This document shows, in pieces, positions 20,601 through 32,510 of a stretch of DNA of 64,000 nt. The position numbers and the translations under genes were made by a program. Positions within the stretch are counted from its first letter, which is position 1. Each line of letters opens with the position of its first letter. The notes under the pieces are model-generated. The model was not told the DNA's origin. It did not search any database and saw nothing but the letters and a program-made list of their open reading frames with translations. The DNA comes from Blasia pusilla (lineage: Eukaryota > Marchantiophyta > Marchantiopsida > Blasiales): assembly GCA_050084515.1 (NCBI GenBank), contig CM114271.1, positions 20,956,001 to 21,020,000 of the forward strand, read 5' to 3'.

Positions 20601-23600
20601 ATGAGCTGTCAGAGCAACAAGCAAACCCTGACCCTATAAAGCAGGTGCTTGGGCTCATGCCTCCTATTACTGCTCAATTGCCTGCTGGGATTAAATTTGC
20701 AAGGAATGAGATTGATTCCTGGATTTCATCTTGTAGTGGGAGGAAAGGCTGTTTAGGGTTTCTAGGCTTGGATTCTTCAAGAAAGAGATTTCTTTTAGTG
20801 AGGATCTTGGGATTTTCTTAGTGTTCATCTGAGAGCCTCTCTAAAGTTTTTATGTATTGGGGTATCTTCCTTGAACATAAGTTTCCCCTCCAAGAACACC
20901 ACCCACCAGGCGACCAGTATCAGTAGCAGGCATTGAACTCATGACAAGCACTGAGCTCTTTGTGCAATCATATCTTTTTTGGACCAGGGTGACAATATGA
21001 TGGGTTCACAGTAGTTTGGGTTGGGTCGTGTTGAAGGTTCACCATTATTCCAAGCTCACACCATGAGATGAATTATGCAGTTTAAAGAGTGGTTTGGAGA
21101 CGCGGTATCAGCTGGAGTCCATGAACCAAATGCCATGTGCCTAGCAACAGCAGATGACCATGGCAGACCGTAAGTGTCCCTCCTTCATGGTTTACATCAC
21201 AAGGTGATGTTTATAATTAAATTGTGCATTCTGACTTCTTTTGATGTTTTGTTCACCACTGACATATCTTCACTTAAAAGCCAGTTTCTCAATCTAAAAG
21301 CAGATCCCCTCATCATATCAATGCTTACAAGCATATTGGAGGAAATCCCATGCACGTCTTCAGCCAGGACCACGGCGTATTAAAGAATTTAATGCATCCA
21401 AGAATTTTTTCTTCATTAGCCCAAGTGGACGGGAATGAGACCATTGTCTGAGCTTTGCATTCACTTCACATGCTAGGCACATGGCATTTGTTTGTGACAA
21501 GAAGTATTGGATAGTAATGTTTCTTCAAGATTGTTACGGTCATTTTCTGTGTCCTAGTTTGTAGTCAACTATCCAAATCCATCTGCAGAAGTCCTAAGAG
21601 AGGTTGGCTGTGTTGATTCTGTGTTTTAAAATCTCTCAAAACGGTCAGTCTTCGTGTGTGTTTTTCCTGGACTGTACTTGCTGTAAATATTCTGGCTTTG
21701 ACCACAATTATCTTCTGTTGAAGCTCAGTAGAACTTAACAAAAAATCAAAGAAACATGTTCAAACATTGAGTGAAGGAGGTGTTCATCGTTTCTTTTGCA
21801 TTGGACCCAACTGAGTAAGTTATGGGACAGCACTTGGTTTTACTAGGAGGACAGTATCATTTATCTCTCCAGATTTCTAATTGACCGCTTGGTTTTACAT
21901 TACAGATCAGCCCGTATGGTGTTACTAAAAGGTTATGATGAACGAGGATTTGTGTGGTGAGATTACAATTTCAGACAATCCTTTTTTATGTCCTTACCCT
22001 CATGATAGAAACAGTGTTGAGTATGTCTTATTACAGCAAAATAAGATGTTAAGTTCGCTTCATTGTACTATTCTGTGGATGGTTAGTATTGTGTTTTAAT
22101 TTGGTCTGTCATCTTGTCTCCTTCATTCCTTTCTCATCCCTCAGTGTTGATGAAAGTGCAATCAGTTGTTTGCTACAAGGATCACTGCCATGCAAAATAG
22201 TGAAGAAGTTCTGATTGCATATTTCCATGTTTCTCCACAATCTTGCTGCAGAGCTCAATACTCAGTCGCTCTTCAAGATAGATTTAGAAGTGTCATTCCT
22301 TGGTTAATCGTCCATGCCATGATGTTGGAATGCACAAAAAATTCAGGTATACAAACTACAAAAGCAGAAAAGCTGGCGACATTGCTACGAATCCTCAGGC
22401 TGCACTTGTCTTTCTTTGGGATCGTTTCAGTCGCTCGGTATGGAACACGTCTTTTTCTTCCTTCCACTTTTGGTCTCCTTTTCTTTGCATGTGGTTCATT
22501 GTAATGAAGATAATTAAATGTCGACAGACTTCTCATAGAATGCCAGAGCATGTGGGAAGTCTGTCGGCACTCCAATCCAATGTTTGTTCAAGAAGGTTTC
22601 TCTCTTGATGAGAATAGAACTAGTGTCTTGCCCAGATTCTATATTGTATCTCCTGCTGCTCAGCATACGTTTCTCTTAACTTGTCTCCCAGTGTGGAAAT
22701 GAATGTAGTTCTCCTGGAATCACCAGGAGAACTACACTTTTGCACCGTCTTAAACTTCGCAGCTTGCGTTGTTCTCCATTTCCAACAGATGACGGCTGAT
22801 CAAAAGTTAGATAGTCAGGCTGAATAGTCTATGGTGGAACTGGTGGAGGATAGCTGTATTTAACTAACACGGTGTGCAACGCAGGTCCGCATTGAGGGGT
22901 CTGTGGAAAGCGTCCCGAGAGAAGAGTCTGAAGAATACTTCCATAGTCGCCCTCATGGAAGCCAAATTGGGGCTATGGTCAGTTCGCAGGTATCTTCCAA
23001 CTCCTCAATCAAAGGCCGGTGGTATTCACCATATTTGAGTAATTTGGACTTGGGTTCAATGTATTGCTTCAGAAAGTGTTTTTGTTTCGGCGATCACTGA
23101 TTCCATCTTCATGCACAGAGCTCTGTTATTGCTGGTCGCCATGTGCTTGATGACAAGTATAAGGAGTTGGTGGACAAGTATCCTGACGGGTATGTAGCTT
23201 CTCGCATATGCATTCAGAGTTCATAGGTAGAATTCAGGCAACGGTCGTGCCATCTACCCCCATTGGACCTATTTGTCCAATCCATAACTTTGGTTTCATG
23301 AAAATGGGTTCCCGTGGCACCCCTGCCAAAGTAGAGTCGAAATACTGGAAGGCATTTGGCTTTAGTCTCCATGCACTCCCGTGCGTTGGTGTTGCAATGC
23401 TGCTCCTGGGCTCTCTGAGATGGGTACTATTGAACAAGTGGGGAACCCTGTTTAGGTTTCATGGTGCATAGCGACACTCCAGGTTTGAAGTTCATGACTC
23501 CCCGAAGTACTCTAGAAATGACTCAAGGGGTTTGACAGTTTTGAATTTCGGTTTTTCGTATGGGTGAAATGACGAGGACCATGTGCTGGCGATTAACCGC

Positions 23601-24035
23601 CCGAAGAACTCAGAACGTCCTTGAATCGAAACGGATTGCTTTAGCCTTGTCCATTAGGATCTAAGAGAGGGACTGTCCTTCCACTTTGGCTTTGCACAGC
23701 AAGGGGATGTTGGTTGAAATGGCTTGGCGATGTGCAGGTCAATCATACCTCTGCCAGACTTCTGGGGTGGGTTCAGATTGCGCCCCGTGCAAATCGAATT
23801 TTGGCAGGGTCGACAATCACGGCTTCATGATAGGTAAAGACTTCGAAGTCACTCGGATTGCTCCTCGGATCTGATTAAATCTTAAAGCCCTTGCAGGGTT
23901 GGTTCGTTGAGCTTTCGCCCTGTGGCTGATGAGGACGTTCTCTTGAATCGCGTGGGATGCAGGCTGAGGTACACTCTGAGCAATCAAGATGGCGGCGACA
24001 AGCCTTCATGGGTCATCGAAAGATTAGCACCTTGA
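17629..24035 (+). CDS. PDX3: Bifunctional NAD(P)HX epimerase / pyridoxine(pyridoxamine) 5'-phosphate oxidase, organellar (PDX3 type)
   Basis: I built 14 exons: 17629-17670, 18275-18574, 18843-18881, 19174-19341, 19545-19650, 19821-19987, 20402-20644, 21081-21169, 21906-21956, 22347-22437, 22885-22989, 23119-23189, 23738-23833 and 23963-24035. All introns are GT-AG and all phases close, giving about 546 codons. A basic N-terminal extension fits a transit peptide. The N-terminal half is a YjeF_N epimerase ([41 protein letters not shown]) that repairs hydrated NAD(P)H. The C-terminal half is the FMN enzyme that makes pyridoxal 5'-phosphate ([52 protein letters not shown], terminal RLAP). The fusion and length match Arabidopsis PDX3 (about 530 residues). 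The start in exon 1 is the first in-frame ATG; an internal ATG at 18452 could serve a second product. Confidence 0.93.
22704..22736. repeat. Perfect 14-bp hairpin inside intron 10 of the PDX3-type gene
   Basis: TGTAGTTCTCCTGG at 22704-22717 and CCAGGAGAACTACA at 22723-22736 are exact reverse complements, separated by five bases. It lies in the 447-base intron between exons 10 and 11. Its role is unknown; it may be a small palindromic insertion. Confidence 0.75.
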
Positions 24036-25802
24036 TCCAATCGAGTGGCTATGCAGCTGGAGGAGTGATGGCCTCAGTCGAAAATGAGCTGAACCTTCTG
24101 AAGCCACAGATATTTGTAGCACAGTAGCCACCACCTCGTTTCTGCAGTAGTGCTGTCTATTACAAGTCCGGAATGTACTCGGAATTGCATTTCGAAACGG
24201 TCCGATCACTGCGAAGGTCTGATCTGGGTGTCACCCCAATCTGCAAGCCATTATTATGACATCAGGATATCCTGACTTTCGCTGAATAAGAGGACCTGCC
24301 ATGAAATCTATTGCCAGAGTCGTGTAACCACAAGTCGATTTTTGACCTGATAATTCGACGAGTCTCAAAGTCGGTCTCGGATTCTGAAATGCGTGCGTGT
24401 TACGTCACACCCCTCGAATTGTCCGTGGGTGGTGCAAGCTCTATTCGACATTGTAGTCCAAACGCCGAGTTGACTGCCTGCCTGCCTGCCCATCGAAAGG
24501 TAGGGCTTTCTACATGAAGCTAGTGTCATAGAGCAAACTCGTGCCGAGTATTCGTGGTCCTCCTCGCTGGCAGGGGAAACTTGTTGCACCATTTCTTCTC
24601 CAGAATTCTCTCCTCCGCGACTGCGATATACCCTGTCACTGCTTGTCCATGTTTCCATAGTGTTGTTTGGTTGATCAAACCACACCAGTAAGTGGCTAAT
24701 TCCATGTGGGCATTGCGCACTGGGTGCCGCGCCTGCGACCTCTCCACTTCCGCACAGCAGATGTTGCCTGGGGGAATAGTTTACTGCCTGGACTGGCGTG
24801 CAGCGAGTAAAACGACGTTTCAGGGACAGGTACGCCTCAATTACATGCGGCTGCACAAAGATTTCGCGCTTTTGGCGTTGTCTTCCAATTCCATTTTATT
24901 TGCTTTTATTTTTCGCGTTTAAGCGTGTGCACCGCCAGTAAGGTGCTCCTAAGGGGGCGCGCTTTTGGCGTAGTCTTCCGATCACATTTTATTCGCTTTT
25001 ATTTTTTCTCGTTTGGGATGCGTTTGGGATGTTAAAAGAGGATCGGTCCCCTCTTAGGTACACCTCTTTTAACAAATCCTTCTTTAATAACCTAGAGCCA
25101 AGTTTTCATGGGTCCATGATTTAAAATCTATATTATTATTAGAAAATATAATTTAAATATAAATTTGTATATATTCATTCTTTTGACGCATGGCATTCGA
25201 GCGACAAGAAATATTTTTCATATTACAGACAATAAGAAAAAATTTAGTCACTTCATTCCCGTATGGGCTATATACTAATATATTTTGAGGACACGATGTG
25301 ATAGTCTAATAAAATATTTGAAAACTCAATCCTCTTGTCAGTATGTAGAAACATTTTCATGGAAGTTTATGTATCTCCTTGTTGATATATCTCAAGTTCT
25401 TCAAGGGAAAAGAGTTGTGGAATAGTAGATCATTATCGTACGAGACCTAGGAAATTGAGGGAGAATGACGGACTAAACTCAGCGTTGCCTTTGAATTCAT
25501 ACTTCTTTTTGAGTTTGCCAAAGGCCCACATCTGTGCTACAAATAAAAAACGCAATGGTTTCAATTTTGGAATGGCAATAAACTTCTAGTTTAATGAGAA
25601 GCATGAAGTGCTATTTACTCCAAGCGTAAAAAAAAGGATTGTCTTTAGATCTCATGCGAGACTTCCAATTTTTCAAACATTCTAGGAGGCAACTATGCGT
25701 CACAAAAGAGAGAGGAAGTGAATGAGTGAAGAAATAAAATTCAAAAGTGGATAGTCTCCTCTTCCTAAAAGAAAAGATGTATAGAACAAGTGTCCATACC
25801 TA
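24036..25802. other. Intergenic region downstream of the PDX3-type gene; short direct repeat
   Basis: Open stretches on both strands near 24365-24900 match nothing I recognise and lack splice or homology support, so I call no gene. A direct repeat of about 55 bp (GCGCTTTTGGCG...CGTTT) occurs at 24866-24920 and again at 24959-25014, with a few differences. From about 25030 onwards the DNA is AT-rich. Confidence 0.55.
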
Positions 25803-26185
25803 AAGTACTATCTATGAAGGACTTTCAGCACAATTCTTTAAGAGAAAAAAAAAAAAGTCACACAAGTTTCCTTAGTCTCCTTTCCATGGACTATATTTAA
25901 AGAAGTCCATAAAGACTCTCAATAAGATATTCAAATTAAAGAAAAGAAAGATCAAACCACAAGTGGCCGAAACAAGTTTCAATTTTCCATAGCCATCTCG
26001 TTTTATTGTTGAGTTAATGCATCACCATCCTTTTATATGTGTTGTAATGGGTTTGTCCTCTCCAAAAAATCTAATTTTGTAATTTAAGATACATTAAGAG
26101 GATAACTAACAATGTTATGAAATTCAAAATTATCCGTCAACGTCTCTTAAAGAATTGTGTTGAAAGTCCTTCTTAGATAGTACTT
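25803..26185. mobile_element. MITE-like element with 43-bp terminal inverted repeats
   Basis: The left end (25803-25845, starting AAGTACTATCTATGAAGG) and the right end (26143-26185) are reverse complements over 43 bp with about two mismatches. The element is about 383 bp, AT-rich inside and without coding capacity. A clear target-site duplication could not be assigned. The superfamily is unknown; the TIR does not match one I know. Confidence 0.7.
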
Positions 26186-29100
26186 CAGAAAGTAGCAAAT
26201 CAAAGATAGCATTTTAGAACTGAAACTATAGAGTGTATCGAAAAGAAACTAATAAAGCACTACAAGGACACGCAGTTTCTGTGCTCTCCACGTGTACGTA
26301 GTAATAATTAGCTCCTTTTCTCATTCTTCCCTCCCGAGAACTGACTTGAAGAACGAAACCGGATTCCGAAACAATATCGCAATGAATATCTGGATGGGGC
26401 CCACCACCGGTGTAGATTCACAGCCACGCACGCGAGCAACTTGCAGGGAACGAAAGTTGTGCCCTTCGTTCAGTACGATGTAACGTTCCTTCGGGGGGCC
26501 TGTCTCGGGAGGTTTTGACGTTGACGTGCGTTTCCCCGGTCAATAGAGGCCGGACGGTCTCGACGGTCCGGAAGCGACAAACCTGCCCTTCCTCATCCGC
26601 AGACCTGTGACTCATCGCTACCCGGTCTTGATAGGACCTTTCAGCTTGCCTCTAGCCTCCAGGGTCAAGACGAAATCTTGAGTGACGAGGACCGCACCCT
26701 TCACAATCGAATCAAACACGTGTCACGGTGTCAGCAAAGGTGTTTATTTCGCATTTCGTCTCACTACCGTACGGCGCATGAGCTCTCCTCAGACGTGTGA
26801 CCCCGCCAGTTTTATATATATAGGTTTCGACCATCCATTTATTTTGTTAGAATTATATATTTGATTAAAAATCGTTATTTTGGAAGGATGTTGAGAAAAT
26901 ATCCACCATGTTCTGCGACCTTTAGATGAACTAATTAGTGCTAAAAAAATGAAAGATAGCTATCGTTTACTTATTTTATTCTACATGAACAAAATTCAAC
27001 ACCGTCGATAAATCATCACTATAAATGATGAAAATCCTTCTCAATTAACTAAGTTAGGACAAAAGAATGTAAATTGTGATCGTCATTAGTCCCCGGATGG
27101 TACAAGCATTCACTAGTACATTTTTCAGGGAGATTTTTTTGTTTGGAAATTTCTAGAATAGAAGATGTAATTCTCCTATTAAAGTGTGTTTATTAATGGA
27201 GTCTCCTAGGTCTAGAGTTGGAAAGGAAAAACATTCTTAATCTCTTCTTCATATTGGCCATGGTGAAAAAAAAATTTAAAAATAAAATGCAAAAGAAAGT
27301 TATACAATAAACTCAAACTTCTTGCTTATTTTTGTAAATGATCTAGATAGACATAGTGGATATATGTCCAACCTCAAGATAATTCCTCTACATTAATGTT
27401 AAGAGAGACAGGTCCAAAGCTAATTAAGGGATGTGTGTGTATAAATCACCATTTGCGATGGATTTTTGTTTTTTGGATTCCATGCATAGTGAGGGATGAG
27501 GTTCTCTCCTTGTCTTTGTGATTATTGGCACTCTTCATGTTTATGCAAGCTACCACTCTCTTTTGTATGTGTAAATGAGAGAATGTAGGTCCTAGAAGTT
27601 TAGTAGTCTCTAGACATACTAGGCTCGATATTTCTCTACACTTGCTATAATAAATAACAGCAAGGATCAATATTTTCCTTACACTTGTAGAGTGATAGGA
27701 TGAAAATGAAAAGTCTTAGCATAAGGTCCCACCAATATGAATGCTAGAAATAGAAAAAAATAGTTGGTTAATTATTTTGGATGAAATATTTCTGGCCACG
27801 AATTTAGGAGTTAAAAAACCTTTCCGAGTTAGATATTTGCAGAAAATCTTGGACGAGAGATGAAGTTGAGAAATAGAGTGGAAGAAGAAAAAGACAACTT
27901 TTCAACGAGAAAGGGATTATAAGGGGTTTATTCGTTTCTAGTATTAGAGGAGGTTTCTCCTTCTCTCCTCGGGAAGAAAGAATGGGCCTTCCTTCGGGGA
28001 TTTAAGAAGAGCTAGTTAACTCCTATTCATTATGAAGGAGAAAGGAATAATATAAGCGTCAATGCGTCATCTTCATCAATAGCCTTTCATCGAGAAATGA
28101 GGTAGACAATGGAAGAAGAGGGAAGGGATAGATGAACAAAGAGAGGGTCCCTTGTCCCCCAAGTCTTTCCACCTAAGGCCATCCTCGTTGAAACCCAAAA
28201 TGAGTTTAATAAAGTTCGGTCTTTGGGGGAGAGGCGTGAAACAAGTGAGGAAGGAGAAAATTAATCCGTTTGGCGTAGGGTTTGAAAAATTATGTCTTCG
28301 TTATGAAATAATATTTTTTAATAATTTAATTTGATGTGATAGAAAATACAGAAACATACGACATCTTACATTCACCCCAAACTAATAACTTACTTTTAGC
28401 AACTAGAAATTTTCTATTCTTTTTGAATTTTCACAAAGCACATGGGAACTTATTTAAGAGCTTTTCTATTTTCTAGCTCTCAAAACATGATCATCATTAG
28501 AAAAGAAAATTATTTGAAAACTTAAATAAGTTTTATTATCTAGTTTTTGAGATAAATTGATACAGAAATTCATGTCAAATGGAGAATACATGAGAATAGT
28601 AGTGCATTACCTTCTTGAATTTGCCATTAACCCTCGTTGGATTTAAAGAAACCAATTACTTGGCCCTCATTTGTTAAGTTAACACTGTCTTCTTTTTTTC
28701 CTCTCCATCTAATCTATGTTTTACAATTAATTTATCTCTCTTTCAGCCCCCGAAGAGTTTTTTTTTCCATTTTCAAGCATAAAATCATTTAAAATATTAA
28801 TATTTTTATAAATGAAAATAGAAAAAAAAAAACTTCAAAAGAAATAATATGACTATGAGAAACATGATTAAGAAAAAACTTCAAAAGAAATAATATGAGT
28901 ATTTGCTTCCAGCTTTTATGACCTTGAAGATTTGTATCTTTGCTTCTATCTCCAATTACTCTGGTTATCTGGTTATAAAACCATAAAAAGTTGGACGAAA
29001 TCACGTTAGTGGCCGTAAATTCAAACTGGTTTAATAAACATGATTTTTAAAAATAGAAAAAAATTCAAAAAGAAATAAGAAATCATGGAAATATGAGCTT

Positions 29101-29475
29101 ACCACGGCTAACTCTGGCTTTTTTCGGTTCTTACGAGCAGCGGAGGACATCAGGAAAGAAGCAAGAAAGACGCAAAAGGAGTGGTTGTGCGGTATTCACC
29201 CCCCTTCTCTCTTCCTTTCTTTCTTGGAGAGACCTCCCGAGAACTTGTCAGCTGCAGCCGCTGCAGTGCCCCGTCGGTTATTAGGATTCCCATCTCTGCA
29301 ATTCTATTCCAGAGGATGCGCTGCGCTTGGTGCCGTGGTCTGCTGCCGAGGTCGAGCGGAGGTGGTGTGCATCGAATGCGGAGTCGACTGAGTTGAAGAC
29401 GGACATCGGATCGGCGGGGGCTGCAAACGAGATTGTTGTTGCGTTGGGTGCCGGGAGCGCTTTCGGGCATCGGCT
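26186..29475. other. AT-rich intergenic region and 5' flank of the J-protein gene
   Basis: No gene is supported. A locally GC-richer patch at about 26290-26810 has no recognisable coding signal. A short direct duplication (ACTTCAAAAGAAATAATATGA) occurs at about 28829 and 28877. From about 29090 the composition rises in GC towards the J-protein gene, fitting its promoter and leader. Confidence 0.5.
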
Positions 29476-30072
29476 ATGGCCGCAGTGGTTTCTGCTTTTC
29501 CCAGCACGACTCCGACGCCCTTGCGCGAAAGCGTGCTGCAGCGGTCGCCCGCGTCGAGAAGGGTGAGGTGCGGAGCGCGGTGCGGTCCTGTGAGCGAAGA
29601 GGCTGGGAAGGTCGGGGAGGTTTTGGGTGGAAGCTTGTACGGGTTGTTAGGCGTGGAGCAGAACGTGAGCCTTACTGATATCAAGAGCGCTTACAGGCAG
29701 ATGGCGCGCCGCTACCATCCGGATGTGTGCGCGCCTTCCCGGCGAGAGGAGTGCACCCGATTGTTTTTGCAGGTGCAAGATGCGTATGAGATTTTGTCCG
29801 ATCCTGAGCAGAGGGCGGCGTATGACTATCATTTGATGCATCCGCTGAGCGCGAATGCTCTGGGATTCGGAAGGATGGTCAGGAACAAGAGGAGAGAAAG
29901 AGAGAATGCTTCGGATGCCTGGAGACTGCAGTGGCAGGCTCAGCTGTCGAGAATTGGAATGAGGGCACGAACGGAGCAGAACCAGACTGAAGGAGAGTCG
30001 TGGGGTGCGCGCATGCGCCGGCGCTCGTCGCAGGAGAGGCAGTCCGGATCATGCGATGCTGGGAAGCTTTGA
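29476..30072 (+). CDS. Chloroplast J-domain protein, J20 (DJC26) type
   Basis: This is a single uninterrupted frame of 198 codons. Residues 1-45 are rich in Ser, Thr, Arg and Ala with few acidic residues, fitting a chloroplast transit peptide. The J domain spans about 53-118 with the HPD tripeptide at 81-83 in the context YRQMARRYHPDV, and YEILSDPEQRAAYD at its end. The C-terminal tail has WRLQWQAQLSRI at about 149-160 and SWGARMRRR at about 175-183. These are close to the tail of Arabidopsis J20 (WQ-QLS and SWAARMRRQ), which separates this family from other small plastid J-proteins. J20 delivers inactive deoxyxylulose 5-phosphate synthase to plastid Hsp70; that role is known for the Arabidopsis protein and inferred here. 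The ATG at 29476 was chosen because it gives the full transit peptide. Confidence 0.9.
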   Translation: MAAVVSAFPSTTPTPLRESVLQRSPASRRVRCGARCGPVSEEAGKVGEVLGGSLYGLLGVEQNVSLTDIKSAYRQMARRYHPDVCAPSRREECTRLFLQVQDAYEILSDPEQRAAYDYHLMHPLSANALGFGRMVRNKRRERENASDAWRLQWQAQLSRIGMRARTEQNQTEGESWGARMRRRSSQERQSGSCDAGKL

Positions 30073-31049
30073 TTGACACCGCATCCATGGAGATTTTAGC
30101 TCTTTTCTCGAGCATTCTAGCGGTCTCCCTGATTCTCTAAGAAGACGGAAGGTCTGTTTCGTGAAGGTTACGAGAACGGCTCGATTGTACCAAGGAATGC
30201 TTCGTTCGTGTACAAATAGTGGGGAACCGGTGAAGCGTAGGAGCTGTTTACGGTCGTAAGGCGATTGGCGGTGAGCAAAACTCGCCTGTTGTAGAAATGG
30301 TAGAGGAATTGAAGATCTCCGCCTTCATCCGATAACATTGTACATAGTGCTGTTGAGGACTGTAATCTCCTGTTCATTGGAGCGGCATAGTAGGGCACTG
30401 GCAAACCTTTGGGAAGTATAGAGTGTGGAACGGCACTCCGGGAGTGGATTACTCGCAAAGCTTAGCGTGCGTGTCAGTCTGGTTAGTTTCGGAAAAAATT
30501 GCTTTGATTTATAATCGAGCTCCAGTCCGATGTACAGTTATTCAGGATCGCACAAAACCCTCGTATCCGGCAGCCCACCGTATACGCGCATGGGAGACAT
30601 CGCATATGTCAAGAATGGGATACAGCGTACGACTATTTCAGAAACGTCGCGGCTGATCTCTCTATGTACATGAATCATCTCAAGATTTGTTCCATTGATG
30701 TCGGTTTCTGTCATCAAGGCTTTGATCACGTCCACTTTGTCCTGCCGATTTACTTGATGTGCATGCACTTCATTGAGTGATTGTTCGTTCTACCTGGTGT
30801 TGCAAGCAAATCATCTTTCAGTTTGCGGCGTCGTAACCTCCGCACGACGCAACTCTGATGGCGTCCCCATTTCCTCGGACAGCAGAAGAAGCGTTATGGA
30901 GCAGTGCCCTGGGCGTAAACGGCGAAAAGCTAGTAGTTTATAGCAATCGTCCTTGAGGTCCATTTATGTGACATATCGATAGAGGGAGATCAGTTCTCGC
31001 GTCAGTTTCTTGGAAGTTACTATCGCTGCCTTCGACGCGAAGTCTGGTG
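30073..31049. other. Region downstream of the J-protein gene; nothing recognised
   Basis: It is likely to include the J-protein 3' UTR. No coding, RNA or repeat feature could be supported on either strand. Confidence 0.45.
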
Positions 31050-31590
31050 GAGGTCTGATAGACGGAGATCATCTCATCTCTGGATGCGCGCAAATCTGAA
31101 AAATATGAAGGAGTGAAGCATCTCAAGTCGGAATGCGTGCAAATCTAAAGTGCATAGAGATCTCATGTCTGAACGCGTGCATTTTGGATGTCGGATTTCT
31201 AAAGTGCATAGAGGACGTCTCATGTCTGAGTGTGTGGAATTGGAGGCCGGATTTCTGAACTGCAGGGAGGACATGTCACGTCTGAATGTGTGCAAGTGGA
31301 GGTCGGACTTCTAAAATGCATAGAGGGCATTTCATGTCTGAATGTGTGGAATTAGAGGTCAGATTCCTGAAATGTAGAGAGATCTTCTCGTCTCTTGATG
31401 CGGGGAATCGGTGGAGGTGGCACTTCTGAAATGCACGGAGGAGATCGTCTCATGTGTAAATGCGCGCAATCGGTGGAGGTGGGACATTTGAAATTTACAA
31501 AGGAGCGTCTCATATCTGAGTGCGTGCAATCGGTGGAGTTCGGATGTAGGAAATGCGAAGGAGATCATCTCAAGTCTTTAGATTCCTGAA
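31050..31590. repeat. Imperfect minisatellite, unit about 58 bp, roughly nine copies
   Basis: The recurring core reads CTCATGTCTGAATGTGTG, then a GGAGGTCGGA-like block, then TTCTGAAATGCATAGAGGA. Copies differ by substitutions and small indels. The later copies (31395-31560) share GCAATCGGTGGAGGT in place of the middle block, so there are at least two sub-types. Both strands stay open for 60-70 codons only because of the repeat composition; I see no gene. Confidence 0.75.
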
Positions 31591-32301
31591 CCGATTGTGC
31601 TCGTCCTCGTAAACACGAGCGTTGGCACCATCTTACGCCCATCCATTGGAGTGTAGTAATCTTTGTACTACGTGGGAGTATCCATTATGGTTTCAATCCA
31701 TCCGCCTTCCGTCAAAGGAGAGGTCGGGGAGTTGTAATACATGAAATGTGGAACGGGGGTTTAGGGGGGTCGGTTTAAGTGGGGAACAATGATAATTGGG
31801 ATCACTTATATATACATTTTTGATTTGTGAATATTTTTTTATTTGATATATTGCAATTAGACAGCGAGAAAATGTCTTATTGATATGTGACAACCAGGCA
31901 ATAAAAAAATACTTTTCAGATTATAAGAAAACAAATTGATTGCGACACGGCTAGTCCTACGTTTGGGATCCGGGATAGATGAAAAATTTTCTTTCGAGTA
32001 AATAGGATAGTTAAAAGGAGCCAGTAGCTCATTTGAAATGAATCTGAACTGATATTTAAAATTTATGAAATTAATTATGGAAGACAGTTATGGAATTAAT
32101 TTTCATCCGTTCAATTTTTCAAGCAATAAGATTATTTGAAACTGACTTAAGATGTTATTTAAGGAATTCGGAGTTTGTTAGACATCTATTGTAACAATAA
32201 ACAATTTAACTTTGTGCATTGTGGACGTATATTATATTTTTGGAGAGTGTTTTTTAAATTTTAGAACACCTTCCTTTCGACACTTGATTTGAAAAATCAA
32301 C
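31591..32301. other. AT-rich intergenic stretch, nothing recognised
   Basis: There is no coding signal on either strand. A short ATATATA run lies near 31807. Confidence 0.5.
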
Positions 32302-32510
32302 TTGAGATTTAGGATTAGTTAGATTATTAGTGACGGGTAAGTTTACTAATTAATTTACATTTTTTGTGCATCGTACAAACCTCCACTAGTGACATTTATA
32401 ACGATTGAGATTTAGGATTAGTTAGATTATTAGTGACGGGTAAGTTTACTAATTAATTTACATTTTTTGTCCATCGTACAAACCTCCACTAGTGACATTT
32501 ATAACGATTG
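32302..32510. repeat. Near-perfect 103-bp tandem duplication
   Basis: The unit starting TTGAGATTTAGGATTAG at 32302 is repeated from 32405 with about one difference in 103 bases (TTTTTTGTGC versus TTTTTTGTCC). The near identity in otherwise strongly decayed AT-rich DNA points to a recent duplication. Confidence 0.85.

Noticed and set aside
24365-24922. Open stretches of 163 codons (minus) and 76 codons (+) downstream of the PDX3-type gene
   Set aside because: No recognisable domain, odd composition, and both strands are open over the same bases; probably chance in GC-richer DNA.
29304-29684. Minus-strand frame of 126 codons over the J-protein gene
   Set aside because: It is the shadow of the GC-rich transit peptide and J-domain coding sequence; no domain is seen.
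31050-31590. Possible CRISPR-like array or coding repeat at the minisatellite
   Set aside because: Units are directly adjacent without unique spacers and the genome is nuclear plant DNA; reading frames differ between units.
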